NCBI GenBank assembly: GCA_012960465.1
Contig: DUBF01000160.1
Coordinates: 1-64,000, forward strand
Length of the DNA: 64,000 bases
Direction: 5' to 3'
From: Rhodospirillales bacterium
Lineage (GTDB): Bacteria > Pseudomonadota > Alphaproteobacteria > Rhodospirillales > UBA2165
Shown: positions 1 to 12,290 of the stretch, piece by piece
Layout of the letters: every line of letters begins with the position of its first letter
How positions within the stretch are numbered: the stretch's first letter is position 1
Translations under genes and position numbers: made by a program
The notes under the pieces: generated by a model
Told to the model about the DNA's origin: nothing
Seen by the model: the letters and a program-made list of their open reading frames with translations, nothing else
Databases searched by the model: none

Positions 1-36
1 AACCAATTCCTAACTCAAAAAATGGACCGATTTTAG

Positions 37-246
37 GGGGCAAGGTCAAAATCATTAAGCATCCTTTGTGTTGTGCATGACATAAACTATGCCTGCGCAA
101 TTGCGAACCAATTATTTCTTATGAAATCAGGAAGCTTGAAAGAGCAAGTAAAAAATTTAACAAAAAGCAATTTAGAAAACATCTACGATATTGAAATTAA
201 AGAGTTTAAAAGTGAAAATGAAAAACATACAACTTATGTCATTTAA
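37..246 (+). pseudogene. 3' fragment of an ABC-transporter ATPase gene (FecE/BtuD-like)
   Basis: The frame from 37 to the TAA at 244-246 has no plausible start and an in-frame TAG just upstream at 34-36. It reads as the C-terminal end of an iron/cobalamin-type ABC ATPase: a hydrophobic beta strand followed by HDIN (the H-loop histidine region), then a typical 'L-F-L-M-K-x-G' strand and an acidic/basic tail. The Walker and signature motifs lie beyond the window or are lost. It abuts the T4SS relic, so it is probably a truncated cargo gene of a neighbouring module. The family call rests on pattern only. Confidence 0.5.
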
Positions 247-281
247 AGCTTTCGTTAAATAATTTCTTTAAGATCAATATT

Positions 282-424
282 AATAAAAAATATTGCCATA
301 AATAATCACATTTAACCCACATTTTCACAAAATGTGGGTTAAGTTTCAAAATAACCTAAAAATTTTCGCAGGTATTATTTCTCTATATTGCAACGACACA
401 TGTGGAACTCGATAACATGCCCCT
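282..424 (-). pseudogene. Relic of the 3' half of the secreted Cys-rich gene found intact at 11817-12290
   Basis: The bases here align with about 11815-11965 on the same strand. Shared blocks include AATATTGCC, AACCCACATTTT, AAAATG and AACAT(A/G)CCCCTT, in the same order. Frameshifts and base losses abolish the frame. The homology stops at about 424, where similarity to the end of virD4 begins. It is therefore one end of a collapsed second T4SS locus. Confidence 0.7.
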
Positions 425-645
425 TCAAGAATTTTTTAAATCCGCTATAGTTCTGCGTCGATAGTGCCAAAATTAAACATCAGGAAAACGATATTCCGAA
501 ATTTAATATCCCAATTGAGGAGGAAAAAGGCTCCAATCAGAGCTACATGTTTCTTAAGAAAGAAAGCATTTCCGAAACAATATAAGACATAGAAAAAATA
601 GATTACGTAGACAACGTTTTAGAATTGTTGTCTTAGAATCTAAAA
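425..645 (+). pseudogene. Relic of the 3' end of virD4
   Basis: From about 484 the frame encodes ENDIPKFNIPIEEEK, then NQS, MF, KES and (after an in-frame stop) DNVLELLS. This matches the C-terminus of the intact coupling protein (23816-23998: ENDIPKFDIPTEEEK, NQS, MF, NES, DVLELLS) in the same order. Homology extends upstream to about 430, where one lost base shifts the frame (ATCAG here, ATCATG in the intact copy). Two in-frame stops confirm decay. As at the intact virD4, a convergent metal-cargo gene begins immediately downstream. Confidence 0.85.
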
Positions 646-675
646 TCAAAACCTAATTTTTTAAAAAAACATGTG

Positions 676-1557
676 TCACTTTTTATTGCAGTCCTTATTT
701 TCAAATTCTAAAGTCGAATGTTCAATCTCGAATTTTTCATGCAGCATTTGTTTCAGGCGGGCTTTCAAATCGTCCATTCCTGTGCTTTCACTCAAAACAA
801 CATGTGCCTCTAGAGCATTACGGTGTTCGTCTAGTTGCCAAATATGAACATGGTGGACACCTGCCACACCTTTATCGTTCTCCATAGCAACGGTCACTTC
901 TTGAATATGCACACCCTCCGGTGTCCCTTCCATGAGCAGATGAATAACTTTCGGAATTTCAGTAAACCCTTGCCACAAAACGTAGCCGGAAATAATCAGC
1001 GTCATAGCAGCATCCGTCCAGATCCAGCCATATAGTAAAATCAACGTGCCGGTAATGATCACTCCGACTGAAGCCAATGCATCCGTGACATTATGCAGAA
1101 AAGCCGCCTTGATATTCATGCTAGTCTTTGATTGGCTGTATGTTAGCAGCGCAGTAAACACATCAACAATTAAAGCAATTCCGGCAACGATAACAATTGT
1201 CCATCCGGCAATAGGTTCAGGCGACATAAAACGCATAATCGCTTCATAACAAAGGTAAAGCCCAATAATAATCAAAGTTGTTAAATTGATTAATGCTGCA
1301 ACAGTTTCAGCACGTTTATATCCAAAAGTTTTAAATTTATCTGGTGGTTTACGGCCAATACGAATTGCTACCAAGGCAATTAATAGAGAGGCCGCATCGC
1401 TGAAGTTATGCAACGCGTCAGCAATCAGAGATAAACTACCAGAGATTATGCCTCCAATAATTTGAGCTAAAGTGAGGAGAATATTTGCTCCTACTGCCCA
1501 CCATAAGCGTCTCTCACCTATCTCAGATGGATTGCCGTGTGAATGTCCGTGTCCCAT
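676..1557 (-). CDS. czcD: Cation diffusion facilitator, CzcD/ZitB type
   Basis: This 293-residue inner-membrane exporter is predicted to move Zn2+ (possibly Co2+/Cd2+) from cytoplasm to periplasm in exchange for protons. It shows six membrane segments and the paired transport-site motifs HNFSD (H50, D54) and HNVTD (H155, D159), the H-D/H-D pattern of Zn-type CDFs. A cytoplasmic C-terminal domain with HHVHIW follows. The N-terminus is a His-rich tag (MGHGHSH) also found on the neighbouring P-type ATPase. It is the last gene of the czc block and converges on the virD4 relic. Confidence 0.92.
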   Translation of the reverse strand: MGHGHSHGNPSEIGERRLWWAVGANILLTLAQIIGGIISGSLSLIADALHNFSDAASLLIALVAIRIGRKPPDKFKTFGYKRAETVAALINLTTLIIIGLYLCYEAIMRFMSPEPIAGWTIVIVAGIALIVDVFTALLTYSQSKTSMNIKAAFLHNVTDALASVGVIITGTLILLYGWIWTDAAMTLIISGYVLWQGFTEIPKVIHLLMEGTPEGVHIQEVTVAMENDKGVAGVHHVHIWQLDEHRNALEAHVVLSESTGMDDLKARLKQMLHEKFEIEHSTLEFENKDCNKK

Positions 1558-1593
1558 TTTGTTCTTACTCTTTTAATTAATGTTCCATAAAAA

Positions 1594-3618
1594 TCATTGG
1601 CGATATGCTAATAAGCGTAATGCATTAAAGACAACCACTAACGTACTGCCTTCATGTAGCATTATAGCAGGACCAATATTCAAACCTAGAATCGTGGCCG
1701 GTACTAAGAAGGCAACCATACCCAAACTCATCCATAAATTTTGCTGTATAATGCGGCGCGTTGATCGGCTTAGTCCGATAGCTAATGGTAAATGATCAAG
1801 ATTATCAGCCATAAGGGCTATATCTGCAGTTTCTAAAGCGACATCGCTTCCGGCAGCTCCCATAGCAATCCCAACCGTAGCAGATGCCATCGCAGGCGCA
1901 TCGTTGACACCATCCCCTACCATTGCAACGCCCCCATCACTTTGCAGTCTTTTAATTTCGTTAACTTTATCCTCGGCCATGAGTTCGCCTCTGGCTTCAT
2001 CAAGCCCCACTTCTTTAGCCACTGCGTCTGCGACATGCTGATTATCACCGGAAATCATAATCATTTGCTTAATACCAAGCTCTCTCAACTTCGATATTGT
2101 TCGCTTTGCTGCTTCGCGCGGAGTATCCATCAATCCGATAACGCCTAAATATCGATTCCCACGCCGAATAATCATCGTGGTACGACCATTTTCTTCAAGA
2201 CGCGCAGCTATATTGCGTATTTCATCGGGAAGCGGAGTGCCCTCGACTTCTTCAAATAAATCATCTTTACCGATATGAACCAATTCACCCTCAACAACCG
2301 CTTGAATTCCTCGTCCGGTGATACTTTTCAAATCTGTTGCGATTAGATCATCTTTCAAACTCGAAGAAGTGGATTCGGCGATTGCCAACAATCGTTCTTT
2401 GCCATCCCGGACGACTGCTTTGGCTAATGGATGCTTGCTTAAATCTTCCACCGCAATTGTGGTTCTAAGCAACTCCTGTTCATCAATGCCTTCTCCTGTG
2501 CGTATATCGACTACTTTTGGTTCGCCTTCGGTTAGTGTTCCAGTTTTATCAAAAGCAACGGCATCAAGCATACCTAGGCTTTCTAATGGGCCGCCCCCTT
2601 TAATTAATATGCCCCCTTTTGCTGCGCGTGCAACACCGCTAAGAACCGCACTAGGTGTTGCTATTGCCAAAGCGCAAGGGCTAGCGGCCACGAGCACCGC
2701 CATCGCACGATAAAAAGATTCACTGAAATTTTCGTCCAATACAAGCGGCGCAAACAACAAAATGACAACCAAAACAATAATTGAAGGTACAAAGTATTTT
2801 TCAAATTTTTTGGTAAATTTTTGAGTTGGTGATACGCGTGTTTCGGCTTCACTGACCGTCGTTACCACACGAGAGAGTGTATTTTCTGAGGCAATTTTCG
2901 TAACCTGTATTTTCAATGCTCCCGCTTGATTGATTGTTCCCGCATATACGCGATGGTTTTGAGACAATGACTCCGGATCTTCAGCAGCACGTTTTACATC
3001 ATTGACTGGTTGTTTATCTACAGGAACACTCTCGCCAGTAATTGGAGCCTGATTGACGCTTGACTCTCCCAAGATGACAAATCCATCGGCAGGAACTCGT
3101 TCATCGGGTTTAACAACCACAACATCACCCACGACAAGCTCTTCAACTGGTATTTCTGTCTCATTTCCATTTCGTCGAACACGAGCTGTTCTCGGGGCTA
3201 ATTCGGACAGTTCTTCAATCGCACGCTTCGCACGTCCCATTGCATAACCTTCCAAGGCATGACCTATGCTAAACAAGAATAATAAAAGCGCACCTTCAGC
3301 CCAAGCACCTAATGTTGCCGCGCCAGCAGCGGCCACAAGCATTAAAAAGTCAATCTCAAACTTACCCGCTCTGATTTTATCAATCGCTTCTGTAACAGTA
3401 TAATAACCACCACAAACATATGCAGTGATATAGAACAGCAAAGATATCCCGTCAGAAAATTCTGTAAAAGTTTCCAGCAGCCATCCACTTGAAAGAAATA
3501 CACCACTCAAAATAGCAAAGATCAATTCACTACGAGCGCCGAAAAGTCCACCATGGACATGGTCATTGCCATTTTTGATCTCGCTTTTCTTGTCTTTGTG
3601 TGAATGTCCATGTCCCAT
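1594..3618 (-). CDS. P1B-4 type heavy-metal P-type ATPase
   Basis: This 674-residue membrane ATPase exports divalent metal. It has the phosphorylation site DKTGTLT (D357), the TGES actuator motif and a GDGVND hinge. The TM6 metal motif is SPC (313-315) rather than CPC, and the last helix carries HEGS (655-658). Together these define subclass P1B-4 (Co/Zn/Fe exporters such as CzcP, CtpD and PfeT) rather than the ZntA class. No HMA domain is present; the His-rich N-terminus (MGHGHSH, then more His) may bind metal instead. It lies 36 bases upstream of the CDF gene and is probably cotranscribed with it. Confidence 0.9.
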   Translation of the reverse strand: MGHGHSHKDKKSEIKNGNDHVHGGLFGARSELIFAILSGVFLSSGWLLETFTEFSDGISLLFYITAYVCGGYYTVTEAIDKIRAGKFEIDFLMLVAAAGAATLGAWAEGALLLFLFSIGHALEGYAMGRAKRAIEELSELAPRTARVRRNGNETEIPVEELVVGDVVVVKPDERVPADGFVILGESSVNQAPITGESVPVDKQPVNDVKRAAEDPESLSQNHRVYAGTINQAGALKIQVTKIASENTLSRVVTTVSEAETRVSPTQKFTKKFEKYFVPSIIVLVVILLFAPLVLDENFSESFYRAMAVLVAASPCALAIATPSAVLSGVARAAKGGILIKGGGPLESLGMLDAVAFDKTGTLTEGEPKVVDIRTGEGIDEQELLRTTIAVEDLSKHPLAKAVVRDGKERLLAIAESTSSSLKDDLIATDLKSITGRGIQAVVEGELVHIGKDDLFEEVEGTPLPDEIRNIAARLEENGRTTMIIRRGNRYLGVIGLMDTPREAAKRTISKLRELGIKQMIMISGDNQHVADAVAKEVGLDEARGELMAEDKVNEIKRLQSDGGVAMVGDGVNDAPAMASATVGIAMGAAGSDVALETADIALMADNLDHLPLAIGLSRSTRRIIQQNLWMSLGMVAFLVPATILGLNIGPAIMLHEGSTLVVVFNALRLLAYRQ

Positions 3619-3634
3619 TAACTTCTACTCTCTT

Positions 3635-4258
3635 TTAATTCTTTGCGGGTAATTCTTTGCGGGCTTGTAAAATGATTTTGACCGAGGAATGCATAAATAA
3701 CCCTGCAATAATAAATGCAACGACAATATCGGGCCATACCGTGCCGCTTGCAAAAACACCTAAACCTGCCAAAATTACAGCTATATTACCTATTGCATCA
3801 TTTCGGCTACACAACCAAACCGATTTTATATTGGAGTCGCCTTCACGATATTTTAAAAGCAAAAAGACACTAATCATATTGGCAATGAATGCGAGAACAC
3901 CGATACCGCTCATTGTCATCGGCTCCGGCTCTCCGATTACAATTGTGCGATAAAGCGTAAAACACAAAACAAATAAAGCCATTGCTCCAAGGCTTAAACC
4001 TTTTAACAAAGCCGCTTTAGCTCTTAATTCCAACGATTTTCCTAAAACCAAGAGTGTGATTCCATAGGTTGCAGTGTCTCCCAGAAAATCAAGGGCATCG
4101 GCTTTTAGCGCTGTAGAGTCAGCTAAAAATCCTGCAATAATCTCAACACAGAACATCACGCCATTAATTGCAACAATAATCCAAAGGATGCGTTTATACG
4201 TTTGTGTCATACCATCAAAATTTTGATTGCCACATGAGTCGCCACAATTATCAGCCAT
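3635..4258 (-). CDS. Short cation-diffusion-facilitator-like transporter
   Basis: About 207 residues with a Cys-containing N-terminus (CGDSC) and five to six membrane segments, but no C-terminal cytoplasmic CDF domain. The putative transport sites are LDFLGD and RNDAIGN, so the second site has Asp/Asn where Zn-type CDFs have His/Asp; metal preference may differ. The start at 4258 is chosen because an AAGGG-type site precedes it and its ATG overlaps the lspA stop, as in other genes of this operon. An upstream in-frame ATG at 4306 lies inside lspA. This CDF-plus-LspA pairing recurs in lead/zinc resistance islands. Confidence 0.8.
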   Translation of the reverse strand: MADNCGDSCGNQNFDGMTQTYKRILWIIVAINGVMFCVEIIAGFLADSTALKADALDFLGDTATYGITLLVLGKSLELRAKAALLKGLSLGAMALFVLCFTLYRTIVIGEPEPMTMSGIGVLAFIANMISVFLLLKYREGDSNIKSVWLCSRNDAIGNIAVILAGLGVFASGTVWPDIVVAFIIAGLFMHSSVKIILQARKELPAKN

Positions 4259-4766
4259 AATTTTTGTTCCCTTTATTATTTGAATGTTCGGGACTTTTAA
4301 GTTCATAATATATCAGCAATGATACCCCTATAAAAATAGCACTGTCTGTTAAATTAAAGGCTGGCCAGTGATATCCGGCAAAATGGAAGTCCAAGATATC
4401 TATCACATAACCATAATACAGCCGTTCAAATGTATTGCCTAAAGCGCCGCCGATAAGCAGCCCCAGAGCGCAGCCTACCCATAGTGATTTCGTCCTTAGC
4501 AGCCAAATAAAGAAGAAGCCAGTGATGATGAGCGCCATGAATGAAAGCAGCCATTGACCATACGGAAGCCCCTGCAACATCCCAAAACTGATACCATCAT
4601 TGCCCGTCCAGACCAGATTGAAAAACGGCGTGATTTTTACGAACCCTTCTGAATTTTGTAGATACAGTGAAACGGTCTGTTCAGAGAGACGGTCTATAAC
4701 AATAACCAAAACAGCGAGCTTTATCGCCAAATTGATATGGCGGTACTGAGAGATAACGGCTTTCAT
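4251..4766 (-). CDS. lspA: Signal peptidase II-like protein (LspA) of a metal-resistance operon
   Basis: This 171-residue protein has four membrane helices and the family layout: an N-terminal VIDRLS block, N-D-G-x-S-F-G in the first periplasmic loop, GGALGN before helix 4, and FNLTDSAI with the second catalytic Asp. LspA enzymes cleave lipoprotein signal peptides. The first catalytic motif, normally NxxDR, reads NTFER (GAA codon), so one Asp of the catalytic pair is Glu. The frame is otherwise intact. Extra lspA copies are known in metal-resistance loci. Whether this one still cleaves prolipoproteins is uncertain. Confidence 0.88.
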   Translation of the reverse strand: MKAVISQYRHINLAIKLAVLVIVIDRLSEQTVSLYLQNSEGFVKITPFFNLVWTGNDGISFGMLQGLPYGQWLLSFMALIITGFFFIWLLRTKSLWVGCALGLLIGGALGNTFERLYYGYVIDILDFHFAGYHWPAFNLTDSAIFIGVSLLIYYELKSPEHSNNKGNKNYG

Positions 4767-4767
4767 A

Positions 4768-5165
4768 TTATTTTTTGATGGCCTTGTTTTTTATGGTTTG
4801 AGACTCGGCAAATTCGTTAGCAACATAATCATCAACTACCTTCAGAAAAAGTTGACGAATGTTCTTATCAAATGACTCAAATTTTACTCCAAGCCTATCA
4901 TTAGCTTTGCGAACAATTATACCCTTACAAGGAATTTCCAAAATTGAATGATGCAGCTTAAACTTTAATATTATTTCTAATTTCTGATTCTGCGAAAACA
5001 TGCGGGGATCAGCGACAATTTGAACGCCATCCATTGACCAGTCAACGATAGGATAATTTTTCGACTCAATCATACAAACGGATCGCAACGACGCTAAGCG
5101 ATGGGAAGCTCTACGGGTATGTTCTTGTTCTTGCCTTGTGTTTCTACTCATACTTAAATGATGGC

Positions 5166-5169
<4 letters not shown>
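4768..5169 (-). CDS. PilZ-domain protein
   Basis: A 133-residue soluble protein. After about 20 basic residues it has RRASHR (RxxxR) and, after a beta strand, DWSMDG (D/NxSxxG), the two c-di-GMP-binding signatures of PilZ. A beta-barrel-like alternation and a C-terminal helix complete the fold. The start codon overlaps the stop of the EF-hand gene (ATGA), indicating translational coupling within the czc operon. A c-di-GMP receptor here is unexpected; its target is not evident. Confidence 0.8.
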
Positions 5170-8872
<3,703 letters not shown>

Positions 8873-8888
8873 CTATATAGCTTCAATT

Positions 8889-10025
8889 TTAATGTTCGTG
8901 CGCGGCTGTGCCTTTTAGGATATCCGCCTTGATGACAAAGCTTCCGGCACTCACATAGGTTTCGCCGATTTTTAAGCCGGAAGTAATCTCTACATTTTCC
9001 GTTCCAGTCATGCCGATTTTTACAGGGCGCGGTTCATAGGTATTGCCCTCTTTGATAAAGATGACTTGTTGCTCTTCAATAAATTGCAGGGCTGAGCGCG
9101 GGACAGCGATAGCGGCTTGCTTTTCGCCAACTTTTATATCCCCTTCAATCGTCATACCTGGGCGCCAGACACCGCTTTCATTAGAAAGCTCTGCAATCGC
9201 AATAACAGTTTGGCTTAACGCATCAGTGGTTGGAAACAGCATTGATATTTCCGCATTCTGGCGGTTCTTTTCATCAAGTGTATGAATATCGACCTTTTGC
9301 CCCTTTTTGATCATTGGCACATCGCGTGGGAAGATATGATATTTAGCCCATACGGTCGATAGATCGGCAATCACAAACAATTCCTTGCCGTTTGTCACAT
9401 CGCCAATATTGGTCTCTCGCTTTAGGATTACCCCATCCATGGGGGCATAAACAATATAGGCATTCAGGCTTTCATTACTCTCTACTGTAGCAAGTTTTTG
9501 CCCTTTTTCGACGCTATCACCAAGGTTGACGTGGACGGCTTTTACAATTCCTGGAAATCGTGCGCGGACATTGGCCGTTTTATTTTCATTTAAAACAATA
9601 CGTCCTGTCAGAGGTGTTGTCATGGCCACAGTATCAGGGCCGGCTTGTTTGAATTGAACACCCGTCAGCTTGGCGGCATCCGGCGTAATTTCAACTTTAC
9701 CTTCCTCATGCTCGCCATGATCGTCGCCTCCGCCATGACCATGGTCATCGTGGCTGTCTTCCTTTTTATGGCTGTCATGACCGTGTTCGTCATGGTTATC
9801 CCCTTCCTCGGAATGGTCATCACCGTGATCGTCACCATCAGTTTCATCATGGGCATCTTCATGCTCATGCCCGTCATCATGGCCGTGGTCTTTTTGTTCA
9901 TCATGACCGTGATCATCATGCGCTTCTGTTTCAGCTTTCGCCGAAGTGATTATTGTAGGTGTAAGTTGCCATGCAAAAAGCGCAAGCCCCAGCACTGCTA
10001 TGGATAATAATTTTCTATTCATCAT
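8889..10025 (-). CDS. czcB: Periplasmic adaptor (membrane fusion protein), CzcB type
   Basis: 378 residues with an N-terminal membrane/signal segment followed by about 75 residues extremely rich in His, Asp and Glu (roughly 35-110), a likely metal-capture region. Beyond it lie the usual beta-barrel, lipoyl and alpha-hairpin blocks (for example 'GxVxxVxVxxGDxVxKGQ' around 155-180). It joins CzcA to the outer-membrane channel CzcC. It overlaps the czcC 3' end by 11 bases. Two consecutive ATGs begin the gene, and either could be used. Confidence 0.93.
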   Translation of the reverse strand: MMNRKLLSIAVLGLALFAWQLTPTIITSAKAETEAHDDHGHDEQKDHGHDDGHEHEDAHDETDGDDHGDDHSEEGDNHDEHGHDSHKKEDSHDDHGHGGGDDHGEHEEGKVEITPDAAKLTGVQFKQAGPDTVAMTTPLTGRIVLNENKTANVRARFPGIVKAVHVNLGDSVEKGQKLATVESNESLNAYIVYAPMDGVILKRETNIGDVTNGKELFVIADLSTVWAKYHIFPRDVPMIKKGQKVDIHTLDEKNRQNAEISMLFPTTDALSQTVIAIAELSNESGVWRPGMTIEGDIKVGEKQAAIAVPRSALQFIEEQQVIFIKEGNTYEPRPVKIGMTGTENVEITSGLKIGETYVSAGSFVIKADILKGTAAHEH

Positions 10026-11298
10026 TTTGTCCTTTATTCTTTGTTTGCGATATTTGCGTGATCAGAGAGCTGTGTGTTCCCATCAAAAAATCGGTTTGTG
10101 CTTTGGCCTCATAAACGCTCAACAGGCTGTCCAGACGGGCTTCTTGTACCTCATACAATGTGCGCTGTGCATCGAGCAGATCCAGAAACGTAAAAGCACC
10201 GCGCCCATATCCATCATCGGCTTGGCTGTAAGCTTTACGGGCGCTAGGAATAATTTCGTCCTGATAACGGCTGGTTTCTTCCAGTGATGAAGCGAGGCTT
10301 TCCCATGCCTGAATTGCGGATTGCCGTAAAGATAGTCCAGCAGCATAGCTTTGCGCATCGGCCTTGATCATATTGGCCTTGGCTTCTTGAATTCCGCCCT
10401 GATTACGATTAAAGACAGGAATAGGAAAAGACAGACTGGCCACCAAAGCTGTACTGTCATTTTCATTAAAACGCCGCACACCCAGACCAAAAGTCGGATC
10501 AGGGACGCCCTGTGATCTCGCAAGATCAAAAGAAGAGCGCGCTTGCATCTTGGCAAATTCCTGTGCTTGCGATTGCGGGGCATTCCTTAAAGCATCCAGA
10601 AGAGTTTGCTTTTCAATCAGATCCGGCAATGCGCCTAGATCGGCCTCAATATCAAGATCGGACACATCCATAACACCGAGCAACCGCCCCAGATCATTTT
10701 GTGCCGTAACTAATTCTTTTTGGGCCTTGCGTTTTTCAACTTCTGCCGCTGCTTGTTCAATATCGGCTTTAGTGTGCTGAATGTCTGCTGCTTTTGCAGC
10801 GCCAATGCGTTTTTTGACGATGCTGTGGGTTTTATCCGCTAGATCGAGGCGCTTGTCAGCCAGTGCCATGCGTTCCTGTGCCACGGCTACGCGGATAAAG
10901 GCATATTCAGTTTCAGCGAGAAGGCTCAAGGCTTGTGCTTTGGCTTGTTGTTGAGAAATTTTATAATCAAAATCGGCGACCTTGGTGCGATTGCTACGCT
11001 TGCCGCCCATCTCAATCGTTTGCTCAATACCAAGTGTGAGTTCGGCTCCATCAAAGCCTTCATTTTCATCCTCTCCGGCGAAGTTTTCGATTTCAAAAAC
11101 GGCATCGGGATTCGGCGGCAAAGAGGCTTGAAGGCGTGAGCCATCTGCCGCGTCAATAGCCGCAAGTGCCGCCATATAGGTGGGATTGTTCTGCAACGCC
11201 TTTCGAAGGGCTGTTTCTTTATCAAGACCATCCGCATTCGCCATGGTCGGCTGCCATAGCAGCACTGCCATTGCAGACATAGTGAGGTATTTTTTCAT
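10015..11298 (-). CDS. czcC: Outer-membrane channel of metal efflux, CzcC type
   Basis: A 427-residue TolC-fold protein with a signal peptide (cleavage near ANA, residue 22). It has two repeats of long alpha-helical coiled-coil sequence with the usual 'A-E-x-x-x-A' heptads, and no lipobox. It provides the outer-membrane exit duct for the CzcCBA complex. It is the first gene of the czcCBA-EF-PilZ-lspA-CDF-ATPase-CDF series. The 136 bases upstream (11299-11434) hold no gene; I see no convincing promoter there. Confidence 0.93.
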   Translation of the reverse strand: MKKYLTMSAMAVLLWQPTMANADGLDKETALRKALQNNPTYMAALAAIDAADGSRLQASLPPNPDAVFEIENFAGEDENEGFDGAELTLGIEQTIEMGGKRSNRTKVADFDYKISQQQAKAQALSLLAETEYAFIRVAVAQERMALADKRLDLADKTHSIVKKRIGAAKAADIQHTKADIEQAAAEVEKRKAQKELVTAQNDLGRLLGVMDVSDLDIEADLGALPDLIEKQTLLDALRNAPQSQAQEFAKMQARSSFDLARSQGVPDPTFGLGVRRFNENDSTALVASLSFPIPVFNRNQGGIQEAKANMIKADAQSYAAGLSLRQSAIQAWESLASSLEETSRYQDEIIPSARKAYSQADDGYGRGAFTFLDLLDAQRTLYEVQEARLDSLLSVYEAKAQTDFLMGTHSSLITQISQTKNKGQNDE

Positions 11299-11434
11299 GT
11301 AGTTAGTTCCTTAAGCTTAAATCAAAATGGGGTCAGGCCGCGCTGAAAAAACCGCGCAGTCCCAGATGAAAAGGTCGTAAAAATTTATCAGCCGCGACTA
11401 TCGTCAAACGGCAGATATACTACGCCTTATAGAT

Positions 11435-11755
11435 TTAAGCTTTAGGGGGACGTTTCAGGCCGTAAATCAAGTCTGAAACAAAGAGGGATGTGTTGGGAAG
11501 GCTCATTTGATCTTTACCAAGAACGGCAAAGTCTTTTACACCAAAGGATGTATTCATCGCGTGATGAACACAACAACCACCGCACAACATATCGCAACCG
11601 TTACTGCCCAGCTTATTATCGCTTGAACCGTCGGCATCAATGCTTATGGAGATTTCCGTGTCCGTATCAACACTGGCATGAGCAGCATGCGAAACGCAGA
11701 CCGTCACGGAGACGATCAATGCGAAAGCGGAAAGTATTAAAAAAAACTTGCTCAT
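11435..11755 (-). CDS. Small secreted Cys-rich protein upstream of czcCBA
   Basis: 106 residues with a signal peptide (cleavage near AHA, residue 27). The mature part has an acidic stretch (DTDTEISISIDADG) and a dense Cys/His cluster, CDMLCGGCCVHH, likely to bind metal or form disulfides. The tail ends KRPPKA. I do not recognise a family. Its position ahead of czcC parallels that of the secreted protein at 39415-39825 ahead of cusB. It may be a periplasmic metal buffer or sensor. Confidence 0.7.
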   Translation of the reverse strand: MSKFFLILSAFALIVSVTVCVSHAAHASVDTDTEISISIDADGSSDNKLGSNGCDMLCGGCCVHHAMNTSFGVKDFAVLGKDQMSLPNTSLFVSDLIYGLKRPPKA

Positions 11756-11816
11756 TGAGATGACAATATCACTGAAGAGTTACTAACTCAATAATTAAAA
11801 TCAGCATTGCTAATTT

Positions 11817-12290
11817 CTAATAAAAATATTGCCCTAAATACGCCCCATCAACCCACATTTTAATAAAATGAGGTTTTGACCGAACAACAGCTTGATAATG
11901 CTCACACCTGTAATTGTAATTCTCCTGATATTGTTGCGGTACGCATTGAGTACGGTAACATACCCCTTGAGTGGATCTGTAGCCCTGCCGCCTTTCCCTT
12001 AATACGTAACCATCATCGCATGGCTCAAATCTCTCATATCCAAGCTGATAATGACCGTCTACCTTTTCACCATTCGGCCCGGTCGTACATGATGATAGCC
12101 TAGGAAGCGGATCTCTGCCCTTTTTAATACGCTTTTTAAACTCGCTGTAAGCTCCGCTGCATTCCGATGGGAACCCTCCGGGCAAGCATATCCAAATCGC
12201 ACAAGCGTCTTGGCTGGCAGAATTTCCGAGGGAAGGGTTTAAAACGAATACAGCCAGAAGAGCCAAAATTGTTAATTTGAGAAACTTCAT
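11817..12290 (-). CDS. Secreted Cys-rich conjugation-associated protein (TrbM/KikA-like N-terminal pattern)
   Basis: 157 residues with a signal peptide and about nine cysteines in the mature protein. The start of the mature part (DACAIWICLPGGFPSEC) resembles the 'C-x-I-x-C-L' opening of TrbM/KikA-like conjugation proteins. The rest is unfamiliar, with Tyr- and Cys-rich segments (YRTQC, YRC). Its ATG overlaps the stop of the repressor gene (TAATG). It sits beside the T4SS promoter, and a decayed copy lies at 282-424 next to a virD4 relic. Both facts tie it to the transfer module. Confidence 0.65.
   Translation of the reverse strand: MKFLKLTILALLAVFVLNPSLGNSASQDACAIWICLPGGFPSECSGAYSEFKKRIKKGRDPLPRLSSCTTGPNGEKVDGHYQLGYERFEPCDDGYVLRERRQGYRSTQGVCYRTQCVPQQYQENYNYRCEHYQAVVRSKPHFIKMWVDGAYLGQYFY

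Noticed and set aside
312-342. Perfect 14-base hairpin that looks like a terminator
   Set aside because: The same bases are coding in the intact gene at 11817-12290; it is a remnant of that frame and has no T-run.
4251-4766. LspA as a pseudogene because of the Glu substitution
   Set aside because: The frame is full length, all other motifs and overlaps with neighbours are intact, so it is probably expressed.
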